Of a stretch of DNA of 56,915 nucleotides, positions 25,171-32,488 are shown one piece after another. The DNA is from CAYTSW01 sp964440605. Its GTDB lineage: Bacteria; Planctomycetota; Phycisphaerae; Phycisphaerales; UBA1924. The notes under the pieces were generated by a model, which ran no database searches, had not been told where the DNA came from, and saw only the letters and a list, made by a program, of their open reading frames with translations. Position numbers and translations under genes: made by a program. Where the stretch lies: positions 1 through 56,915 of the forward strand of contig CAYTSW010000005.1 of NCBI GenBank assembly GCA_964440605.1, read 5' to 3'. The first letter of the stretch is position 1. The number at the start of each line of letters is the position of its first letter.

Positions 25171-25845
25171 TTATCCGTTCTCCTGATCCCCGCCCGCGCC
25201 GCCGGCTTCGCCCTCGCCCGCCCCGTCGTCGCCCCCGGGCCGCACGGACACCTTGGCGGCCTGGACGACGCGCCCGCTCATCTCGTATCCCGTCTGAAGG
25301 CTCATCACCACGCAGCCCGGGCCGACCTCGGCGTTGTCGACCTGCATCATCGCCTCGTGACGCATCGGGTCGAACTCCTCGCCCGGCTTGGGCTCGATCG
25401 CCGCGACCCCGAACCCGCCCAGCTTGCGCATGAACTCGTCGACGATCCCGCGCACACCCTTGAGCACCTGGTCGGCCGAGGTCTTGTCCGGGTCCATGTC
25501 CAGCGCGAGCTTGAAATGCTCGATCAGCGGGATCATCTCACGGACGACCGACTCCTTGCCGTGCTCTCGCGCCCGCTGCTCGTTCTCGATCGAGCGACGC
25601 TGGAAGTTCTGGTAGTCCGCCAGCGCCCGCTTGTAGCGGTTCTCCAGCTCGGCGACCTGCTGTCGCAGCGCCCCGACTTCGTCGCGCTCATCGCCGAACA
25701 TCTCGGCGTCGCCCTCCTCGGGCGCAGGCCCACGGCCCGGCTCTTGCTCGGTCGGACCCTGCTCGTGCGTCGGACGCTCTGTACCGTGCGCCTGATCCTC
25801 GACGGCTGGTGACTTCTCGTGCTTGTCTCGATCGCGTGCGGCCAT
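25171..25845 (-). CDS. grpE: GrpE nucleotide exchange factor
   Basis: A 224-residue co-chaperone that releases ADP from DnaK. The first 55 residues are acidic and disordered. A long helix follows (VGALRQQVAELENRYKRALA, DYQNFQRRSIENE), then the four-helix part with LIEHFKLALD, and the beta-domain with signature MRHEAMMQVDNAEVGPGCVV and LQTGYEMSGRVVQAAKVSV. The C-terminal tail is Gly/Glu rich. It lies 115 bp downstream of dnaJ on the same strand; dnaK itself is not in the window. Confidence 0.95.
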   Translation of the reverse strand: MAARDRDKHEKSPAVEDQAHGTERPTHEQGPTEQEPGRGPAPEEGDAEMFGDERDEVGALRQQVAELENRYKRALADYQNFQRRSIENEQRAREHGKESVVREMIPLIEHFKLALDMDPDKTSADQVLKGVRGIVDEFMRKLGGFGVAAIEPKPGEEFDPMRHEAMMQVDNAEVGPGCVVMSLQTGYEMSGRVVQAAKVSVRPGGDDGAGEGEAGGAGGDQENG

Positions 25846-25960
25846 GGTGGGTTCTATTTCGTCAAAGGCCCGGGCGTCACAACGGGCGGGATGGTTGATG
25901 CTTCACAGTGCCGGAAGGTCGGTCGACAAAGAGGTGGTCGCGGCGGTGGGGAGGGAGCGG

Positions 25961-27142
25961 TTATGTCCCCAAGAAGGTGCGGATCTTGTTCCAGAAGCCG
26001 TGGGATTCGGGGAGGATGCTGCCGTCGGGTTCGGTCTCGGCGAACTCGCGGAGCAGTCGCTCCTGCTTCTCGGTGAGTTTGTTGGGAATCTCGATCTGGG
26101 CGGAGATGACGATGTCGCCGCGTCGGCCCGAGCGGAGGTTGGGCAGGCCGGCTTCGCGGACACGGAAGATCGCGCCGTGCTGCGTGCCCTTGGGAATCGT
26201 GATGCTGGCCTGATCCTCGAGCGTGGGCACTTCGACGTGCGCGCCGAGGGCCGCTTGCGTGAAGCTCAGCGGCATGTCGAGCACCAGATGATCGCCGTCG
26301 CGCGCGAAAATCTCGTGCTCGCGGATGCGCACGACGACGTGCAGATCGCCGCGCACGCCCGTGCCGTCCGGGCTGATCTCCTGCGGCGGGGGCTCGCCCT
26401 CCGAGCCAACGCGCACCGCCTGCCCGTCGCTGATCCCCGGCGGGATCTTCACGCGCAGCTTGCGCTTCTTGGCGATCCGCCCCTTCCCCGAGCAGTCGCT
26501 GCACTTGTGCGTCACCACGTTTCCGCGTCCGCGGCACTGCGGGCAGACGGTCTGCATGCGGAACATGCCGCCGAGGCCCGTCTGGATGACGTGCCCCCGC
26601 CCGCCGCAGGTCTTGCAGGGCTCGGGGGTGGTGCCCGGCTCGGCGCCGGAGCCGGTGCAGGTGTCGCAGACGTCGAGGCGCGTGAACTCGACGTCCTTCT
26701 CCGTGCCCTTGAGCACGTCGGCGAGGTCGAGCTCGACTTCGGTCTCGAGGTCGTACCCACGCGCGACGCGCCGCCCCCGCGCACCCTGGCGACCAAAGCC
26801 CCCCGCGCCGCCGCCGGCCTGTCCGCCCCCGCCGAAGATGTCATTGAACATCGAGAAGATGTCCTCGACGTTCATGCGGCTGAAGTCGTGCGCCGCCGCC
26901 CCGCGCCCGGCGCCCCGCAGCCCCTCGTGCCCGTACTGGTCGTAGAGCTTGCGCTTCTGGTCGTCCGAGAGCACCTCGTACGCCTCGGCGGCCTCCTTGA
27001 ACTTCGCCTCGGCCTCGGCGTCGCCCGGGTTGCGGTCCGGGTGGTACTTCATCGCCATGCGCCGGTAGGCGCGCTTGATCTCCTCGCCGTCGGCGGTGCG
27101 TTGGACGGAGAGGGTCTCGTAGTAGTCGCGGGTCGTGGGCAT
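25961..27142 (-). CDS. dnaJ: Chaperone DnaJ (type I)
   Basis: A 393-residue Hsp40. The J domain has the HPD triad at 34-36 (MKYHPDRNPG). A Gly-rich linker follows (GGGGQAGGGAGG). Four zinc repeats are present: CDTCTGSG, CKTCGGRG, CPQCRGRG and CSDCSGKG. The C-terminal substrate domains complete the type I layout. It delivers substrates to DnaK and stimulates its ATPase. I use ATG 27142 (MPTTRDYYETL), since J domains start there; GTG 27148 immediately after the upstream TAA is an alternative adding two residues. It follows the CPCC protein gene without a gap and precedes grpE. Confidence 0.96.
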   Translation of the reverse strand: MPTTRDYYETLSVQRTADGEEIKRAYRRMAMKYHPDRNPGDAEAEAKFKEAAEAYEVLSDDQKRKLYDQYGHEGLRGAGRGAAAHDFSRMNVEDIFSMFNDIFGGGGQAGGGAGGFGRQGARGRRVARGYDLETEVELDLADVLKGTEKDVEFTRLDVCDTCTGSGAEPGTTPEPCKTCGGRGHVIQTGLGGMFRMQTVCPQCRGRGNVVTHKCSDCSGKGRIAKKRKLRVKIPPGISDGQAVRVGSEGEPPPQEISPDGTGVRGDLHVVVRIREHEIFARDGDHLVLDMPLSFTQAALGAHVEVPTLEDQASITIPKGTQHGAIFRVREAGLPNLRSGRRGDIVISAQIEIPNKLTEKQERLLREFAETEPDGSILPESHGFWNKIRTFLGT

Positions 27143-27148
27143 GCGCAC

Positions 27149-27583
27149 TTACTCGGCGTTCAGGAGCCAAGGGCGGTAGCGGTTGGGATCGATCGACCAG
27201 TTGTAGCGCGGCTCCTCGGCCCGTTCCGGCGCCCGACGATTACGCACCGCGGCGTCCGTGATCGCGCCGCTGATCTCGAAGTGGTCGCGCGCCTTCGTCA
27301 GGTTGGGGCTGTTGGCGCCGCCCGAGAGGGTGGGGTCGCGGAACTGCGCCGCGTCGTCTTCCCAGTCGCAGACCTCACAGACCCCGTGGTCCCCGAGCAC
27401 GAGCGTGCGGCGGGTGAGGTAGCCGCAGCAGAGGCAGGGGTAGCGGTTGTCGATAGCGGGGGGTGGGTCCAATGCGTGTCCGTGGATGGGAGCGAGAGTC
27501 GGGGAGCGACGAGAGACGATACGCGGACCGCGCTCGGTGGAGACCGCGCAGGGGAAATCGTTGGAGTCGCGGGCGGTGGGCAT
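27149..27583 (-). CDS. CPCC-type Cys-rich (zinc-binding) protein
   Basis: A 144-residue protein with YPCLCCGYLT and GVCEVCDWEDDAAQFRDP followed by GGANSPNLTKARDHF. This matches the cysteine-rich CPCC domain family, normally YPCPCCGY...CPVCFWEDD...GGPN; here CLCC and CEVC replace CPCC and CPVC but all five cysteines are kept. The first 50 residues have no visible domain. I start at ATG 27583 (MPTARDSNDF); the open frame continues 41 codons upstream, but that part (GTGVPPVGAQ) is translated from a palindromic repeat. It sits between groEL1 and dnaJ with no gap to the latter. Function unknown. Confidence 0.78.
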   Translation of the reverse strand: MPTARDSNDFPCAVSTERGPRIVSRRSPTLAPIHGHALDPPPAIDNRYPCLCCGYLTRRTLVLGDHGVCEVCDWEDDAAQFRDPTLSGGANSPNLTKARDHFEISGAITDAAVRNRRAPERAEEPRYNWSIDPNRYRPWLLNAE

Positions 27584-27676
27584 TGGCCTTTCGGCTCCGT
27601 TCGGTGTGCTACGGACTCGGGCCGACGCGTTTCCACGCCCCGGCCCGCTCTCTCTCGTCCGTCTGTGCTGCGCGCC

Positions 27677-27695
27677 CACGGGCGGGACACCCGTG
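27677..27695. repeat. Palindromic intergenic repeat (CACGGG...CCCGTG type)
   Basis: CACGGGCGGGACACCCGTG forms an inverted repeat with a GC-rich loop, followed by CCACC. It lies between groEL1 and the CPCC gene. Read on the minus strand it encodes the false peptide GTGVPPV, which lengthens the neighbouring frame. Related hairpins are at 29411, 30399, 30457 and 51298. Confidence 0.6.
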
Positions 27696-27714
27696 CCACC
27701 GCTCATCGTCGCGC

Positions 27715-29331
27715 TCAGCTCACCGCCCCCGTTACCGGCTCCGCGTCATCCTCCAGCGACGACACCATGCAGTCCGTCGTCAGCATCAGCCCCGCGACCG
27801 AGGCGGCGTTGATCAGCGCGGTCTGCGGCACCTTGGCCGGGTCGATGATGCCGGCCTTGACCATGTCGATGTACTTCTCGGTCAGCACGTCGTAGCCGAA
27901 GTTGGCGTCGGTCGACTCCTTGACCTTCTCGACGACCAGGTCGCCGTCGAGCCCGGCGTTCTCGACGATCTGCTTCAGCGGCGTCTCGACGGCCTTCATG
28001 ACGATGTCGAAGCCGAGCTTCTCATCGCCCTTGGCCTTCTTCTTGCCGGCGGTCAGCGCGTCGACCGTGCGCAGGAGTGCAACGCCGCCGCCCGGGACGT
28101 AGCCGGACTCGGCGGCGGCTCGCGTGGCGTTGAGCGCGTCCTCGACGCGGTCCTTGCGCTCCTTCATGGCGGTCTCGGTCGCGGCGCCGACGTTAATGAT
28201 CGCCACGCCGCCCGTGAGCTTCGCCAGACGCTCCTGAAGTTTCTCGCGATCGTAGTCGGACGTGGACTTCTCGTGCTGGGCGCGGATCTGGTCGGCCCGG
28301 GCCGCGATGTCCTTCTTCGTGCCGGCGCCTTCGATGATCGTCGTGTTGTCCTTGCCGACCGTGACCTTCTTGGCGCTGCCCAGCTCGGAGAGCTCGATCG
28401 ACTCGAGCGTGCGGCCCAGGTCTTCGGCGAAGAAGGTGCCGCCCGTGAGCGTCGCGATGTCGCCCAGCATGGCCTTGCGCCGGTCGCCGAAGCCCGGAGC
28501 CTTGACGGCCGCGACCTTCAGCACGCCGCGCAGACGGTTGACAACCAGCGCGGCAAGCGCCTCGCTCTCGACGTCCTCGGCGATGATCAGCAGCGGCTTG
28601 CCCGAACCCGCGACCTTGTTGAGCAGCGGGAGCAGGTCGGTCAGGTTGGCGATCTTCTTCTCGTGGATGAGCACGAGGCAGTCTTCGAGGACGCACTCGG
28701 CGCTCTTCGGATCGGTCATGAAGTAGGGCGAGAGGTAGCCCTTGTCGAACTGCATGCCCTCGACATACTCGAGCGTCGTGTCCGAGGCCTTGCCCTCCTC
28801 GACCTCGACGACGCCCTCGACGCCGACTTTGGCGATGGCCTCGGCGATCAGCTCGCCGATCTCCTCGTCGTGGTTGGCGCTGACGGTCGCGACCTTCTTG
28901 TAATCGGCCTTGCCTTTGCAGGGCGTGGCGATGCTCGCGATGGCGTCGGAGGCAACGGATGCGGCGTTGTTCATGCCGCGCTGCACCAGCACGGGGTTCG
29001 CGCCGGCCGCGACGACGCGCAGGCCCTCGTTGAAGATGGCCTCGGCCAGGACGGTGGCGCAGGTGGTGCCGTCACCGGCTTCGTCGTTGGTCTTTTTGGC
29101 GACCTCGATGACCATTTTGGCGCCCATGTTCTCCATGGGCTCGGAGAGGGAGATCTCCTTGGCGACGCTGACGCCGTCTTTGGTTACCGCCGGGCCGCCG
29201 TAGGACTTCTGCATGGCGACGTTGCGCCCGGAGGGCCCCATGGTGACCTTGACCGCCTTGGCGAGCCTGCCGAGGCCCTTCTTCATCTCGAGCAGGGCCG
29301 CGTCGGAAAACATAAGCTGCTTGGTTGACAT
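27715..29331 (-). CDS. groEL: Chaperonin GroEL, first type (no GGM tail)
   Basis: A 538-residue chaperonin subunit that folds proteins inside the GroES-capped ring. ATP-site motifs are present: KVTMGPSGRNV, VTKDGVSVAKEI, GDGTTCATVLAEAI, and the hydrolysis aspartate in RVEDALNATRAA, then YVPGGGVALL. Unlike classic GroEL it ends DDAEPVTGAVS with no Gly-Gly-Met repeat. Gln and Leu changes in the N-terminus (MSTKQLMFSDAALLEMKKGL) further separate it from the second copy. It follows groES by 117 bp, with a palindromic repeat between, and so is the groES-linked copy. Planctomycetes often carry several GroELs with different substrates; the role of this one is open. Confidence 0.95.
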   Translation of the reverse strand: MSTKQLMFSDAALLEMKKGLGRLAKAVKVTMGPSGRNVAMQKSYGGPAVTKDGVSVAKEISLSEPMENMGAKMVIEVAKKTNDEAGDGTTCATVLAEAIFNEGLRVVAAGANPVLVQRGMNNAASVASDAIASIATPCKGKADYKKVATVSANHDEEIGELIAEAIAKVGVEGVVEVEEGKASDTTLEYVEGMQFDKGYLSPYFMTDPKSAECVLEDCLVLIHEKKIANLTDLLPLLNKVAGSGKPLLIIAEDVESEALAALVVNRLRGVLKVAAVKAPGFGDRRKAMLGDIATLTGGTFFAEDLGRTLESIELSELGSAKKVTVGKDNTTIIEGAGTKKDIAARADQIRAQHEKSTSDYDREKLQERLAKLTGGVAIINVGAATETAMKERKDRVEDALNATRAAAESGYVPGGGVALLRTVDALTAGKKKAKGDEKLGFDIVMKAVETPLKQIVENAGLDGDLVVEKVKESTDANFGYDVLTEKYIDMVKAGIIDPAKVPQTALINAASVAGLMLTTDCMVSSLEDDAEPVTGAVS

Positions 29332-29410
29332 CGTTGTCCGCTCCGTATCAGTTCAGGCCCAACAGGGCCAAGGATGTCTGCGTGTCGTGCTGTCTGTATT
29401 GTCTTTGGTG

Positions 29411-29431
29411 GGACAGGCTTCGAGCCTGTCC
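29411..29431. repeat. Palindromic intergenic repeat (GGACAGGCTTCGAGCCTGTCC)
   Basis: A 9-bp perfect stem (GGACAGGCT/AGCCTGTCC less the loop) with a three-base loop sits between groES and groEL1. No T-run follows on the minus strand, so a repeat element or mRNA-processing hairpin is more likely than a terminator. Confidence 0.65.
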
Positions 29432-29448
29432 GTCTTGGGCTGGCGTGT

Positions 29449-29739
29449 TTACTTCTCGACGACCCCGAGCAGCTCCGATTCCCGGAGGATCAGGTGGTCG
29501 TCGCCCTTGATCTCCACTTCGGTGCCGGCGTACTTGCCGTAGACGACGGTGTCGCCCTTCCTGACGCTCATGTCCCCGCGCTTGCCGTTGTCGAGGCGCT
29601 TGCCGGGGCCGACGGCGACGACGGTGCCGCGCACGGGGCGCTCCTTGGTCGCTTCGGGCAGGAAGATGCCCGAGGCGGTCTGGGTCTCGGCGGGGACGGG
29701 CTTGACGAGAACGCGGTCTTCGAGAGGCTTGACGGCCAT
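29449..29739 (-). CDS. groES: Co-chaperonin GroES
   Basis: A 96-residue GroES, the lid of the chaperonin ring. The N-terminus is VKPLEDRVLVKPVPAETQTA, the mobile loop region is GIFLPEATKERPVRGTVVAV, and the C-terminal part has GDTVVYGKYAGTEVEI and LILRESELLGVVE. I start at ATG 29739, preceded by GGAGAT; the frame continues upstream through a non-coding gap and the antisense of nothing recognised. It is the only groES in the window and must serve one or both GroELs. Confidence 0.96.
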   Translation of the reverse strand: MAVKPLEDRVLVKPVPAETQTASGIFLPEATKERPVRGTVVAVGPGKRLDNGKRGDMSVRKGDTVVYGKYAGTEVEIKGDDHLILRESELLGVVEK

Positions 29740-29804
29740 GGTGTGTATCTCCTCAGTGGATCGGGGCGGTCGGTTGATGTGCCCCTTCGTTGGTGTTGGT
29801 TGAC

Positions 29805-30383
29805 TCACTCTTGCGTCTGCTGGTGAACGTCGATCATCTCCCGCCGCACGCCCGCGGGGTTGAGCCCCGGGCCGGTGATGCGGATGGTGAATGCGGGGGG
29901 GAGTTGGTTCGTTTCTTCGACTTCCTCGAGCCGCGGGCGGCCCTTGGTGTGCAGAGCCGCGGCGAAGCCGAACGGTTCGGGCTCCTTGCGCGGCTCGACG
30001 AGCACGCACTCGACGCTGGCGATCTGGCAGGGCGTGACGCTGACGGTCATCGGCCGGTTGTCGCGCCCCTGGCCCATCATCATGTACCCGGTGATGACGT
30101 TGCAGACGGCTTTGGAACCCGACTCGTCGTCCTCGATCGCCTGCGACGACCAGCGTGCCGAATCGGGGTAGCAGGCGCCCTTTGCGACGTGTGTCATGAC
30201 GTTCTGGACCATGTACTCCGCCCCGCTCTTGAGCCGCACGCGGAAGAGCAGGTGGTCCTGATGCTCGGGCTCGACGGCCTTCGTCATCACCTCCGCGGCG
30301 CGCGCGAACCACTCCTGCCACGTGACAAGGTGATCCTCGCGGCCGAGGTCGACGGTGCGGAGTTGGGGGACGGTTTCGGTCAT
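29805..30383 (-). CDS. Unidentified 192-residue protein between groEL2 and groES
   Basis: A soluble, mildly acidic protein without signal peptide or membrane helix. Visible segments include VTWQEWFARAAEVMTKAVEP, LLFRVRLKSGAEYMVQNVMT, ITGYMMMGQGRDNRPMTVSV and a C-terminal EMIDVHQQTQE. Four cysteines are scattered, with no CxxC. The frame, length and codon bias are convincing. It lies 65 bp upstream of groES and downstream of groEL2, on the same strand, so it is embedded in the chaperonin cluster. I recognise no family and infer no function beyond a possible link to folding. Confidence 0.72.
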   Translation of the reverse strand: MTETVPQLRTVDLGREDHLVTWQEWFARAAEVMTKAVEPEHQDHLLFRVRLKSGAEYMVQNVMTHVAKGACYPDSARWSSQAIEDDESGSKAVCNVITGYMMMGQGRDNRPMTVSVTPCQIASVECVLVEPRKEPEPFGFAAALHTKGRPRLEEVEETNQLPPAFTIRITGPGLNPAGVRREMIDVHQQTQE

Positions 30384-30398
30384 GCCTGCCTTTGGAGG

Positions 30399-30477
30399 GA
30401 CGGGCTTCCAGCCCGTCTCGGTTTTTCTGAATGAGGCTCTGCGGTACGGGAGGTAAGGACGGGCAGGATGCCCGTCC
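30399..30477. repeat. Two palindromic repeats downstream of groEL2
   Basis: GACGGGCTTCCAGCCCGTC (30399-30417) and GGACGGGCAGGATGCCCGTCC (30457-30477) are two near-perfect hairpins within 80 bp, in the 114-bp gap between groEL2 and the unknown gene. GTTTTTC after the first is a T-run on the plus strand only, while all genes here run on the minus strand. They resemble 29411 in layout, differing by compensated changes. Confidence 0.65.
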
Positions 30478-30497
30478 GACCAAAGGCATCAGGGTCC

Positions 30498-32264
30498 TCA
30501 GAACCCCATCCCGCCCATACCCGGCATGCCACCCATGCCACCCATGCCTCCCATGCCTCCCATGCCACCCATCGCGTCCATGCCGGCTCCAGCGCCGGCG
30601 TGGTCGTCGTCGCCGCCCTCGTCGGGCCTTTCCGTGATGAGGCAGTCGGCGGTGAGGAGGATGGTCGCGACGCTGGCGGCGTTGGCGAGGGCCGAGCGGT
30701 CCACCTTGGCGGGGGTCATGACGCCCATCTTCAGCAGGTCGCCGTACTCGCCGGTGAGGGCGTTGAAGCCGAAGCTGTCGCCGATCGTCTCATCGCCCTC
30801 CTGAACCTTGGCGACGACCACCGAGCCCTTGGCGCCGGCGTTCTGGGCGATGGTGAAGAGGGGGACCGCCAGAGCGGTGCGGACGAGGTCGAGGCCGCTG
30901 GCGTAGTCGAAGGCGGCGTGGCCGACGTCGTCGGGCGTGACCTCCGTCTTCTTGCCGAAGATACCCTTCCACTCGCGCTTCTTCTCGATGGCCTGCCGCG
31001 AGCGGACGAAGGCGACGCCGCCGCCGGGGACGATGCCCTCGGCGACCGCGGCTCGGGTCGCGTGCAGAGCGTCTTCGACGCGGGCCTTCTTCTCCTTGAG
31101 CTCGGCTTCGGAGGCGGCGCCGACGTTGATCTGCGCCACGCCGCCCGCGAGCTTTGCGAGGCGCTCCTGCAACTTCTCGCGGTCGTAGTCAGAGGTGGCG
31201 CGGTCGATCTCGGCGCGGATCTGCGTGATGCGGCCCTGGATGTCCTTGGTGCTGCCGGCGCCCTCCAGGATGATCGTCGAGTCCGAATCGATCTCCACGC
31301 GCTTGGCCATGCCCAGATCGGAGAGCGTGACGGCGTCGAGCTCGACGCCCAGGTCCTTCATGATCGCCCGGGCGCCGGTGAGGACCGCGATGTCCTCGAG
31401 CATCGCCTTGCGGCGGTCGCCGTACCCCGGCGCCTTGACCGCGGCGACTTGCACGGTGCCGCGCAGCTTGTTGATGACCAGCGTGGAGAGGGCCTCGCCC
31501 GTGATGTCTTCAGCGATGATGAGCAGCGGCTTCTTGCTGTCCATCACCTTCTCGAGCAGCGGCACGAGCTTGTTGACCGAGTCGATCTTGTCCTCGTAGA
31601 TGAGCACGAGGCACTTCTCGAGCTCGGCCGTCATGTCGTCCATGTTGGTGCAGAAGTTGGGCGAGAGATACCCCCGGTCGAACTGCATGCCCTCGACAAC
31701 CTCGATCTCGGTCTCGAGACCCTTGCCCTGTTCGACGGTGATCACGCCGTCGTTGCCGACCTTCTCGAAGGCGTCGGCGAGGGTGGCGCCGATCGAAGGG
31801 TCGTTGTTGGCGGAGATGGTCGCGACGGCCTTGATGTCGGCCTTGCCATCGACCGGGCGGGAGAGTCGGGCGATTTCCTTGGAGACGATGTCCACGCCGT
31901 CCTTCATCCCTCGCACCAGCGCGTTGGCGTCGACGCCCGAAGAGATGAGCTTGAGGCCCTCGGAGAAGAGGGCCTCGGCGAGGACGGTCGCGGTGGTCGT
32001 GCCGTCGCCCGCGTCGTCGGAGGTCTTGCTGGCGGCTTCCTTGACCATCTGGACGCCCAGGTTCTCCGCCTTGTCGCGGAGCTCGATTTCCTCGGCGACG
32101 GTGACGCCGTCCTTCGTGACCGAGGGCCCGCCCCAGCTCTTGTCGATGACGGAGTTGCGTCCGCGGGGCCCGAGGGTCGTCTTGACGGCCCGGGCGAGCT
32201 TGTTGACCCCGGCGAGGAGGGCCTGACGAGCGTCGGTGTCGAAGGTGAGCTCTTTAACTGCCAT
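30498..32264 (-). CDS. groEL: Chaperonin GroEL, second type (long, GGM tail)
   Basis: A 588-residue GroEL, about 40 longer than usual. ATP-site motifs are KTTLGPRGRNSVI, VTKDGVTVAEEIEL, GDGTTTATVLAEAL and KKARVEDALHATRAA. After VPGGGVAFVRSRQAIEKKRE it carries an insertion of roughly 20 residues (about WKGIFGKKTEVTPDDVGHAA) not found in E. coli GroEL. The C-terminus is a long Gly-Gly-Met repeat ending GGMGF. I start at MAVKELTFD (ATG 32264) with CGGAGA upstream; the open frame runs 63 codons further. No CIRCE element is visible upstream. Its GGM tail makes it the classic-looking copy, although groES lies nearer the other one. Confidence 0.95.
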   Translation of the reverse strand: MAVKELTFDTDARQALLAGVNKLARAVKTTLGPRGRNSVIDKSWGGPSVTKDGVTVAEEIELRDKAENLGVQMVKEAASKTSDDAGDGTTTATVLAEALFSEGLKLISSGVDANALVRGMKDGVDIVSKEIARLSRPVDGKADIKAVATISANNDPSIGATLADAFEKVGNDGVITVEQGKGLETEIEVVEGMQFDRGYLSPNFCTNMDDMTAELEKCLVLIYEDKIDSVNKLVPLLEKVMDSKKPLLIIAEDITGEALSTLVINKLRGTVQVAAVKAPGYGDRRKAMLEDIAVLTGARAIMKDLGVELDAVTLSDLGMAKRVEIDSDSTIILEGAGSTKDIQGRITQIRAEIDRATSDYDREKLQERLAKLAGGVAQINVGAASEAELKEKKARVEDALHATRAAVAEGIVPGGGVAFVRSRQAIEKKREWKGIFGKKTEVTPDDVGHAAFDYASGLDLVRTALAVPLFTIAQNAGAKGSVVVAKVQEGDETIGDSFGFNALTGEYGDLLKMGVMTPAKVDRSALANAASVATILLTADCLITERPDEGGDDDHAGAGAGMDAMGGMGGMGGMGGMGGMPGMGGMGF

Positions 32265-32488
32265 ATCGATGCGTCTCCGTACAGCGGGGCGGCCCGTCGA
32301 GGCGTGCTCGTCGCGGGGCCGCGGTCCTGTGGATGAAGTGAATGTCTCTCGGTCAGCGATCGCGGCGCGCAGCCGCATCTGTCGTAGTGGGCAAAACCGA
32401 TGCCATCCCCGACGTGCGCTCATCCCGCCCGACCCGAGCGTTGCGCCTGCCACTCTGACAGATGGGGGGGGAACCTCGACGCGAAGCG

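Noticed and set aside
29411..29431. Rho-independent terminator between groES and groEL1
   Set aside because: The hairpin lacks a T-run on the transcribed strand and resembles the repeat hairpins found in other gaps.
32265..32488. CIRCE heat-shock operator upstream of groEL2
   Set aside because: No TTAGCACTC/GAGTGCTAA pair or close relative is visible here or upstream of groES and groEL1, and hrcA is not in the window.
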